Notes under the pieces: model-generated | What the model was told of the DNA's origin: nothing | Databases searched by the model: none | Seen by the model: only the letters and a program-made list of their open reading frames with translations | Assembly (NCBI RefSeq): GCF_000204055.1 | Contig: NW_006768793.1 | Coordinates: 463,983-527,982 of the forward strand | Direction: 5' to 3' | DNA: 64,000 nt | Origin: Melampsora larici-populina 98AG31 | Taxonomy: Eukaryota; Basidiomycota; Pucciniomycetes; Pucciniales; Melampsoraceae | Program-made: the position numbers and the translations under genes | In this document: positions 55,601-64,000 of the stretch, in pieces | How positions within the stretch are numbered: position 1 is the first letter of the stretch | How the letters are laid out: the number at the start of each line of letters is the position of its first letter

Positions 55601-56592
55601 ATGTTATCTTTACATTCAGCTCTTGTTCTCATTTTAGGTCTCGGTGCATTTTTACCAAACGTAAGTGATCTTCGACTTCTCATGAATCATAGAGAAACCC
55701 TCTATAAAAGTGTTTATCAAGTCTAATCCAAAAGATTGTTTTTTTTTTCGTTTTTCTCTGGTTCTCATTCATCAGTTAACCTTATGTGATCATCCACCAC
55801 AAAGTGCACACGTCTACTGGCGATGGAAAGACGACGGAAAAACAGATACAAGTGACCCAAGTATCTTTACAGGTCATGCAACAGTTACCTGGAGTAGAAA
55901 TGCGTTTTGTGAATCAACAGGTGCAGAAGATTATTGGAAAGACAAACCATCTTCCACAAAGATAGATGTGAAGGCAGAAACAAAGAACAAGAGTGGAGAT
56001 TATATGGATCCTCAGAGTATTTATACTTGGCATCATGCTAAAGATGCCCCACGTGGTAATCCTGGTTGTAATGCTCAGGCTAGAACTGATTTTTGGATTT
56101 ATAGTAGGGATCGTACTCAGAAGATGAAGATCCGATTACCTGATGTAAGTCTTGAATCGAATTGACTTTTTCCAACTCCTTTTGAGTTGTTTTGAACAAG
56201 CCAGGTTGCTTATAAACGTCTTGTTTTTTCTATTAACCAACCATCTTTCGATTATGTGATGCTTTATATACTCATCTCAATCAGATCTGTACCGGTACGC
56301 AACTCAATTTGATCAACCAAGCCTTTGAGATCTCCAATCACCAGATTTCATTAACTGATCATACGTCTTTGTTTTTGGGAATCTTCAAACAGATAACGAT
56401 TGTCCAGGTCCAGATAAAGAGAGACCGAATGTTCAATGTTTAAATGGTCAGTGTTTTTACTTGATGATCTGTTTCCTTTCAGAATGATTTAACCCATCCT
56501 TGATCCTCTTTTACACATCTAATCATGTAGGTCCAAAAGGAAGAGTGGTGATGTACCGTGACAAATGGATCGATGAATGTTTCAAACCTTAA
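55601..56592 (+). CDS. Small secreted cysteine-containing protein, 184 aa, with a predicted 10-nt microexon
   Basis: Candidate secreted effector-like protein. Exons as I read them are 55601-55660, 55776-56144, 56285-56294, 56393-56446 and 56531-56592, which sum to 555 nt (184 codons plus stop). The signal peptide is MLSLHSALVLILGLGAFLPN, encoded exactly by exon 1. The mature part starts LTLCDHPPQSAHVYWRWKDD, has ATVTWSRNAFCESTGAEDYW, and then RTDFWIYSRDRTQKMKIRLP. Seven Cys are present. The 10-nt exon ATCTGTACCG is flanked by AG and GT and is needed to bring exon 4 (NDCPGPDKERPNVQCLNG) into frame. It contributes one Cys (LPDICTDNDC). The protein ends WIDECFKP. I recognise no domain. Secretion, size and Cys content fit rust secreted proteins, but the role is unknown. 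Confidence 0.75.
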
Positions 56593-57447
56593 ACTTCCCT
56601 CCCTTCTGTCTTTCCGTCTCATTATATTGAGATTCAAAGAAAAAGGCAAAGAAATTCTCATTTTGGTTTTTTATTATTTCGGTTTTTTCGATTTTTATTT
56701 TTGTTTTCCTGTGGTCTTCATACTTATCTTTGAAGAGCCTTGATGGATCACTTTTGTTTGTGTTGTATTTGTTGGTTCATCCTTTGAAGTTTTCATCACC
56801 TCGTTCTTTTTGTTTTGTTTTGAGCACATGTCTTCAAGTATTCAATATTCCATGATCTCTTTTCAGCAGAGATTGGTTATGTAGTTTGATGTATTTGATC
56901 GATATGAATGTTTTAAATATATTGGCAATATGATTCATCATTCTTTTTTTTCAGTATCTTTTCAAAAATTCTCCATTCGAAATCCACTTGAGCCGCAATG
57001 ACAGATAAGGTGAAAGTTATAAGCCTACCAGTAAGGCTATGTTTTAAACCAATCAATCGAGCATTGGAGAAAGGCATGGGTAAGAGACCCCGGTAGAGAC
57101 ATAGAAGCTTGTCTGAGGATTTCCAGGTGATCTGGCTTGTTGAAGTTGAAATTGATAAGTTGAAGTGTAGAATGAGATTAGGAAAGTTCACTGTGGAGTA
57201 TGAGATGATGAGAAATGTGTGATTTCTAAAGTTCAAATTGTGGATTTGTTATGAATTGAAATTGAAATTGGATCTTGAAGCTTCAATTCAGTTTGTTTGT
57301 TTGTTTATTTTCAAAACAAAGACTTCTATTACCAAACAAACATAACGAAACCAAAAAGATAACGAAACCAAAAAGATAACGAAAAGGAAAAAGAAAAGGA
57401 CAGTAAAGCATAGCAAAACATAGCAAAGCATAGCAAAGGATAACAAA
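56593..57447. other. Intergenic region
   Basis: AT-rich DNA with TAGCAAAGCATAGCAAA-type short repeats and three ACGAAACCAAAAAGATA-type repeats at about 57345-57440, just upstream of the next start. No gene is seen. Confidence 0.45.
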
Positions 57448-59142
57448 ATGGTGAACTTCAAATCTAACCAAGCTCAATCTCAATCTCAGACTCGATCAAG
57501 ATCAGCTTCAAGGTCGATTCGAGAATTAATGAACATTCATTCAAATCGATCAAGACCAACACCAGAAATCATCACTTCAACACCAAATGGAACAAACTAT
57601 CAATCTACTTCACTTCATCAACCATCACAATCACAATCACAAGAAGAACAAGAAGAAAAAGAACAAGAACAAGCATCAGAACATCAAACTGATTTAAATC
57701 AAATCTTAATCTCACCTAATCATCTTCATCATCAATCTTTAGTTCATCAAAATCTAATCCAAAGAACCATCAGTACTCCTGATCTAAGAAGACATTCATC
57801 TCATACTCCACCACGTCAATCAGAACCATACATCCATCCATCTCAAAACCAAGACTTTTTAAATGTAAACTCGATCCCATTCCATTCATCTCATCATCAA
57901 AGTTAAGTGACTTCTTCACCCAAAAAATCAAACCAACCAAAACCAGCCTAATAAAATCCATTCTTTCAGATCCAACCCAAACCCGAACCCCATCCCCAAT
58001 TCCAATGTTTCAACTATCATCAGCTCAATATCACCAAGACTCAAGCCGATCCCGAAACAATTCATATTCATCAAACTCACCACAACCTCCTCCAATAGGT
58101 CCGACAGCTGCTTTGGCTATTGCTGCTGCTACTTCTACTGGGTTTCCTGTTTCTTTAAACCATCGACCTGCTTCTATTACTCCTTCTGTGACTTCTAGAA
58201 TGCCTCCGACTACTTTTAAAGATATTTCTATGTAAGCTTTTTTTTCTGAACTTTTGGAGTGGAGTTGCATCTTCTTTACTGTTTTTTTTCTGTTTAGTCT
58301 TTATCAAGTCGTTGCTGAAAGAAGAACAGCTTTTGATAATTTACTTTGGTAAGTGATTTTGCCTATTTCAAGAAACCCATTAAACCCATCAAAAAACACA
58401 CACACTTCATTCTTATTATCTTATAATGAGAAACCCTTCAAGAAAAAAACTTAATTCTTTTTATAACTTTTTTTTTGATTAATGAATTGATGATGATGAT
58501 TTTTTTGGATGAAATTAGGCAAGTTCCAGCCACTTCTTTAACCGCTCATGCTTTTCTTTTTAGTATTTCCTTAGCAGCAGATACAGGAAGGTTTGCAAGA
58601 ATAGCTTCAATGAGTCTTTGTATAGTTATCACCATGTAAGCTTTTATCCTCTTTCTCTCTTACCCAAACCGAAAATCACTTCACAAATTGAATGGCAATG
58701 ATTTTTTTTTTTTTTGGTTCGATTTCTTTTTTTCTTTAGATTAACTTTACATTTGTTTACAAGACAATTACAAGCTGAAGATGCTGATCATAGATGGTTA
58801 GCCGATTTCGAAGAACGTCATCAAATCGATTACTTTGATCGAGCACATGGAGCTCGTTGGAAAGATTACAGAGGTAAACCCCAAACCCCTCCCCTCAAAA
58901 ACCCAAGCATACTCTTCTTCTAAGATATGCTGAAAGTTGAATTGAAATTTTTCTTTTTGGGGGTTTGATTGGTTGTAGCACAAAAACCAATAGGAGCAGG
59001 AAGATTAGGTTGGTTAGCAATGCATAGATCTTATCCTCTTTGGTCAAAAGGAATGATCACCATTGGTGCTTTGGCTTTGGTGATCTTGGTCTTGGCTATC
59101 TTTCATGAACCTACTTTGGTGGGTTATAATTGTCAATTGTAA
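57448..59142 (+). CDS. Multi-pass membrane protein, unknown function
   Basis: Start at 57448. The long hydrophilic N-terminus is rich in Ser, Gln and His (SQSQTRSRSASRSIRELMNI). Exon 1 ends HHQ at about 57902 and joins NPTQTRTPSPIPMFQLSSAQ from about 57970. A Pro- and Ala-rich part follows (GPTAALAIAAATSTGFPVSL), then short exons carrying YQVVAERRTAFDNLLWQVPA, a hydrophobic helix AHAFLFSISLAADTG, SMSLCIVITILTLHLFTRQL, and a hydrophilic loop (EDADHRWLADFEERHQIDYF). The last exon has a final transmembrane helix (GMITIGALALVILVLAIFHE) and ends GYNCQL. Introns follow positions near 58233, 58349, 58638 and 58872. No family is recognised. It is clearly a host gene, with codon use like its neighbours. 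Confidence 0.8.
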
Positions 59143-60160
59143 AAAAAATCATGACAAAACAATCAGAATTTTTTTTTTGCTTCTTCTTGCATTTTGAAAT
59201 TTGGTTTTGGGGGTTTGGGAAGTAATTGGATTGGTTTTTGGGTTGGGTTTTTGGGTTGTTTGGTTTGGGAATATGCTTGGGTTTTTCTGGTTCTGGAAAA
59301 CGTCTTTGGTACAACAATTATGCCTTTGTTATACCTTTTTTTTTATAAATCGATTTTCTTATTTTCTTTTTTGATGATAGATTTTTTTTTCTTCACCATA
59401 GATTCTTTTTTGGAAAAAACAAAAAAACTTGTTAATTTCTCTTTTTTTTCTTACATATATATATATATATATCAAGTTTTTTTCTTTTGAAGTTTTTCTT
59501 TTTTACAATTTGGATGAAACAATTTATGTTTTGAAATTTGATGATCATTTTTAATGAAGTTTGAGAATTGATTTCTTATTTTGTAATTTTCTCTCAAACT
59601 TCCTATTTTACAACTTGAAATAAATTTTCCATACATTTTCAAAACTCTAATTCTTTTAATCAAGTTGAAAGAAATTCCATAGCTTTAGGAACTTCTTATC
59701 AAACTCATGAGAAAGAGAGCTTTAGCCTAAACTCAACAAAGATCCATAAATGCTTACTATAGACTTCAATTTCAATATTCATGGATCTCTGAAACCCAAA
59801 GCACACCTCACAGTGACTGTGAGGGCAATCAGATTCCAGTGTTGAAAATTTCCTTAAAAACTTTCCCCTCTCATTTGTGAATTTCCTTGAACCCAAGAAA
59901 GTTTATGTGAGTCTCTCTTTGACATGTAGATTGCTCAAAGAAAACGCTTATGTGAAATTCACTACTTCTTTCTATTCCAGAAGTTGATCATTTTCAAAGT
60001 GTTTCCCGTTATATTCCCCCAGAGTTCCGCCGTCCTTTATGACTGAAGCAGTCACCATACATCTTAATACCATTCTCGTCGCATTGTCTCAGGATCAAGT
60101 CAAATATCGTATATCGAGATCCATGAGTATCCCATATGAGCTTGACTCTTCTTATTATAC
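59143..60160. other. Intergenic region with simple and dispersed repeats
   Basis: Contains a (TA)n microsatellite at about 59453-59473 and T-rich DNA. At 60052-60133 it carries an 82-bp segment that also occurs inside the MITE at 60164-60843. No gene is seen. Confidence 0.6.
60052..60133. repeat. 82-bp segment repeated inside the neighbouring MITE
   Basis: CACCATACATCTTAATACCA and onward to GAGATCCATGAGTATCC recurs at 60737-60818 with two or three differences. This copy lies just outside the left MITE boundary, so it is either a relic of a second element of the family or a duplication made at insertion. Confidence 0.85.
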
Positions 60161-60163
60161 TAA

Positions 60164-60843
60164 GAGCATCCACTATGGGTGCGTTAACGATGTGATTTAG
60201 CGTTAGAATAACGCTAAAATCCAGACAGGTCTACTATGGACCTGTTTTAGACATGCGGTCCGTACGACTGCGTCAAATCTTGCACTCCCCTTGTTCAAAT
60301 CTACGCAAGCCTACGACTTGATTTATCGTAGACTTTTGGCGCATCAAATCGGTCAACAGCCATCAAATGATCTATCTGTATCCATCCCACTCTGCACTCA
60401 CCACCTTCAATCAAAATCTTCCCTCGTCCCTCAAAATCACAGCTTGTTGATGGTAGCTGTTTATAACTCTGAATTTGCTAAAAAAAACGCATTTTGTTTT
60501 AAAAAAAAATGATTCCGTGCGATTGATTTCACCAAGATCGAGCAAGATGTGAGAAAGCTCGATGCTCATTGTCAACACCTGAAGCCATCATTTTGGTTCT
60601 TTCTGGCTACCAAGGTAGTCATCATCATAGAAGTGAGCTGGGTGAGGCGTGGTAAGATACTTCAATTCGAGTCTCGACTTTGCCATAGCGTGTATAGTGT
60701 TCTAAGAACAGATTATCGTAGTTAAATCCTACGTTCACCATACATCTTAATACTATTCTCGTCGCATTGTCTCATGATCAAGTCAAATATCGTATATCGA
60801 GATCCATGAGTATCCTAAAACACCCTCAACATAGTGGATGCTC
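60164..60843. mobile_element. 680-bp PIF/Harbinger-like MITE
   Basis: The ends GAGCATCCACTATG and CATAGTGGATGCTC form a 14-bp perfect TIR, flanked by TAA at 60161-60163 and 60844-60846. A 3-bp TAA/TTA duplication and GC-starting TIRs of this kind are typical of PIF/Harbinger elements. No transposase is inside. A short ORF (60291-60512) is not convincing. Confidence 0.78.
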
Positions 60844-61067
60844 TAATTGTAGCTGATGTAAGTCTATCTTCTGCCTATCTTTTGTGAACTTTCTTGTATA
60901 CCACTCCGCGCTCAATCACTTGGAACTAGGCAAAACACACTAGGCCCGCCAAATACCAAATTCCTAACTGATCAATTTCTTTCAAAGGCTCATCATGATA
61001 ATCCAGCTCCATCCTCAAAAAAAAAGCACAACTTCCATTCCAAAAGAAACTTATGATCTCTTTTTCT

Positions 61068-62779
61068 TTAATCAAGTAAATCTAATTGAAACAAATCCAT
61101 TGAATTCTTCCAAACGATCTTCATTAATTCATTTACATCCAAATTCAATAATTTAGAAACGATCCAAGCCACTTGAAAGATCGTACAAGGTTCGTTTCTA
61201 CCTTTAATTAAAACCGGTTGATCTGATTGAAATTTTTCTTTTTTAATTGATTTGATCAAAAACTCTGGTGGTAAATCTGATAAAAGTTGAAATGATGCAT
61301 GACTTTTACGTATATCACACCATGGACAATCTATGTGAAAAGGAAAGATTGGATTAGAATGGAACCAAGAATTAAGAATTGAAGGGAAAAACCTTGACCT
61401 GTTTCTAACATTAATCTATCTAATGGAATCGATTTGACTACGTTTAGATTTTCTTCAGTTTTCAAAGAACTATCAAGTTATTAATCCGAATTCCAAAACC
61501 CAAGTTGATCAAATCAGCCTCAAAACCTTCCAAAAAATAAGAAAACGAAGTAAAAAAAGAGAAAGTGATGAACCATCCATTAATACCAATACTATAACCT
61601 AACTCAATCAATTCTTCCATCTCAGAATGAGTTCCAGTAAAACTATGAACCACTCCTCTTTGTCTAGGAGGTAAAAGGTTTAGAGGATCTAAATCATGAT
61701 GAGTTTTGAGGATCGAAACTAGGTCTGTATGTGCTTCAGGTGTACGAGAGTGTAAGAAGAGTGGTAGTTTGTATTTCCTTGCTAGGCTTACTTTTCTCGG
61801 GTTTCGAGTTCAATCAGAAAAAAAAAACAAGAAAAATGAGGATCGGCGTTGGATGAGACGAGGTTTTTGGATCACTGACGTTGCGGTGGGAAGTGTCGTA
61901 ATTGAACTTCTTTAGAAGCATACGATAATCGATCATAATCTATTAAAAATCAAAACCAAACAAGAAGCACAAGATCAATGACCAGAATTGATACCTCTTG
62001 ATCATACGTTTCTTTCACCTAAACCACATTCGCCTATTGCTACTACTTTTCGTTTCGATCTTTCTAATCTTTGATCAGACTGAATCAATTCTTCAAGTTT
62101 AGATAAATAAAGTTCAGCAAGAGATTCGGTTGGATGGGTTTGATCGATTGGAGTCTCGAATTCGTTGGCTCTACATGGATGACAACCTACAGTTGCATAC
62201 AAACCATCTTTACGAAAACAAAAATCACAGAATCAGATTGATGATCTTCAATTGAAGCGATAGAGATCAAGATAGGAAAATCACAAACGATGTTGATGAG
62301 AAAGTTCAATAACTTGAGTAGATCCGGTAAGACAATCACCAGTTAAGATTTGTTTTTCGACTCCAAACTTTCTTGCTCGTTGAAGTATCTGATGAAAATC
62401 ATCTATGGATCAAAGAACCAAGTCTTGGCTAAGTCAATCTTGAAATTCTTCATCACTGAATCTCTATGGTTTTTTGTTGGTTTTGATTTGATTTGATTTG
62501 AATTAACCTTCATGAACTTGTTTTCCATTATAAATTCCACGAAAAATTGGATCTGATAAATTCGAACCTATATCTAATCTTTTTTCAAATTACAAAACCA
62601 AAAAAAAACAAGAAACATCATCAATGTCAAGGTCTTTGAGATTTGAAAGATGAATGAGGTTGACCTATGAATTTGTATTGGTTCGGAGTAATGGTGATGG
62701 TGTTGGTTGCTGAGTTCATGGTTGATTGAGATGTGATTTTGGTTTTTAGAATTTGGTGAATTGAAGTTTTGATCGACAT
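61068..62779 (-). CDS. TatD-family metal-dependent DNase (TATDN1-like)
   Basis: 3'-5' deoxyribonuclease of the TatD family, thought to act in DNA repair or degradation. Start at 62779 ([20 protein letters not shown]). A second Met (MNSATN) 20 residues on could be the real cytosolic start, with the first part a possible targeting peptide. Family blocks in order are [133 protein letters not shown] and [20 protein letters not shown]. The metal ligands expected of the family are visible in GECGLDYD-type, FLHSR, VHSF and ETDCPW positions. About seven short introns. It looks complete. Confidence 0.9.
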
Positions 62780-64000
62780 TTCACTTTACAGCTTGAAGTT
62801 TTCAAACACTCAACTTCTAAACATACCAAGTGCCACCACTACCTTAGGGTTCAACTTCAGACCACCTTGACCTTATTCTCATGCAACACTTCCTCATTAA
62901 AAACTTGGAACAAACCCAAAGGATAGCAGAGTACAATGAGCTCTATCCGAAATGACATATTCCATGGCAAAGTAGTAGTCCAAAACAATACCGCATCCGC
63001 TTGGTGGCCGCAAAACACAAGGATCATGGTGGAGTTTTTGATACTTTGTCATTTTTGTCTGTATATATAATGCTGAGAAATCATATATAACCAGAACTGA
63101 TCCAGAATTCAATCCAAGTAAGTTATAAAGACAATGATGTGAACAGCACTGCTAGATAGAATCTCCTTGCGTATTTTCAGCCCAGGTCTGGGTTCATAAG
63201 CTGACCTGTTGCATTCAAACTGATAGGTCCAGGAGGGTGAAGAGGAACATATGATAATATGACTCTAGTCAAGCTTGGAGATCAAAGCTTTAGAGATGAT
63301 CATCAGACTTTGCCATATGTCTGATGTTTTTTGAATCAGCATTAAATAGATACCACATCCTTAAGATCATCTCACGTGGCTCTGCATGTCATTTATATTT
63401 CCAAGGATGCTGAATACAAAGAACTTGGATCATTGGACAACACATAACTCAAGAGTGCTGCTATAGGGGAGAATAAAAAAACCGGTAAAAGAACATCAAA
63501 GACACATATATACTTGACCAACGCATTTATTCTCATAATCAGGCATTGACTTTTGTTTGCTGGGGAATTACAAGAATACATAACCTGCAAGTCAAGTGCT
63601 TTTGAACAGGTTCAACAGTCACTATGCTTGTTTACCACCACCTCAGATACCTTTCAATTCTTGATATCTATCTACTCTTGGTCCCTTCCAATTTTTGGTA
63701 CCTTCCAATTTTCAAATACCTTTCGGATTTTGATATCTTTGAGTTTTTGATGTCTTTTCATTCTTGACTCTTTCCACTCTTGAATTTTTTGATTCTTGAC
63801 TCTTTCAACATGGCAAGAAGACCTTCAATATGCCATTTGCATCTGAACAAGGATGCAAAATTGCATAGTGGAAAAATACTACATCTGTGCAGTGTTAGAA
63901 GAAGTGTAAGTTGTGCCTACAGCAAGATGATGCCTATAATTCTTCAGAGTTGGAAAGAAGCTGAGCAAGCTGTACCTGAGGAGCAAACAAATTGCAAGGC
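62780..64000. other. Gene-free end of window with degenerate short repeats
   Basis: No gene is seen. At about 63650-63810 a degenerate repeat of about 20 bp (variants of TTTGAGTTTTTGATATCTTT and CTTGACTCTTTCCACTCTTG) is present. The rest shows no recognisable element. Confidence 0.45.

Noticed and set aside
59453..59490. ORF with Tyr/Ile repeats (59194-59490)
   Set aside because: Translation of T-rich DNA and the (TA)n microsatellite.

Overview
The window is nuclear DNA from a basidiomycete fungus. It most resembles a rust (Pucciniales, Melampsora-like). This is inferred from very short, frequent GT-AG introns, AT-rich genes, abundant DNA transposons, small secreted cysteine-containing proteins and the transposon families present. 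No rRNA, tRNA or CRISPR was seen. There are three runs of N (1-99, 33640-33739, 47938-48037).

Host genes. Two tandem paralogous type-B carboxylesterases lie at 511-3235 and 27013-29852 on the + strand, separated by about 24 kb of transposon-rich DNA. A conserved block follows: a DEDDh RNA exonuclease of the REX1/REXO type (30708-33326, +), a GH20 beta-hexosaminidase (34099-36862, -) and a LARGE-type glycosyltransferase (37819-39762, -). A second block on the right holds a small secreted protein with a predicted 10-nt microexon (55601-56592, +), a multi-pass membrane protein (57448-59142, +) and a TatD nuclease (61068-62779, -). An unrecognised protein is at 15226-15885 (-), and a possible small secreted protein is at 41152-41466 (+).

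Mobile DNA. The main find is a complete 6.25-kb element (20098-26350). It has 189-bp near-identical terminal inverted repeats (TIRs) and a 9-bp target duplication. It carries only two genes, convergent and 13 nt apart: a RecQ-family helicase and a protein that looks like DUF6589. A 0.9-kb element at 7776-8704 has related ends and may be a non-autonomous relative.

A second, nested system occupies 41850-54742. The outer element (A) is a Mutator-like transposon with long, repeat-rich TIRs and a 10-bp matching target duplication. Its transposase joins a GCM-like zinc finger, a MULE-type D-D-E core and a C-terminal domain resembling a USP-type deubiquitinase. Two more elements sit side by side at one TA dinucleotide inside A's right TIR. 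Element B (47647-52479) is a Tc1/mariner-type element with a DD34E transposase and a second unknown gene. Element C (52482-54677) is non-autonomous.

Other elements are a decayed hAT transposase (9735-11883) split by a TA-flanked MITE, a 1.2-kb compound palindrome (12135-13325), a 207-bp inverted-repeat element (4881-5087) and a PIF/Harbinger-like MITE (60164-60843). Exon boundaries were read by eye from splice consensus and reading frame. Family assignments come from motif recognition, not database searches.
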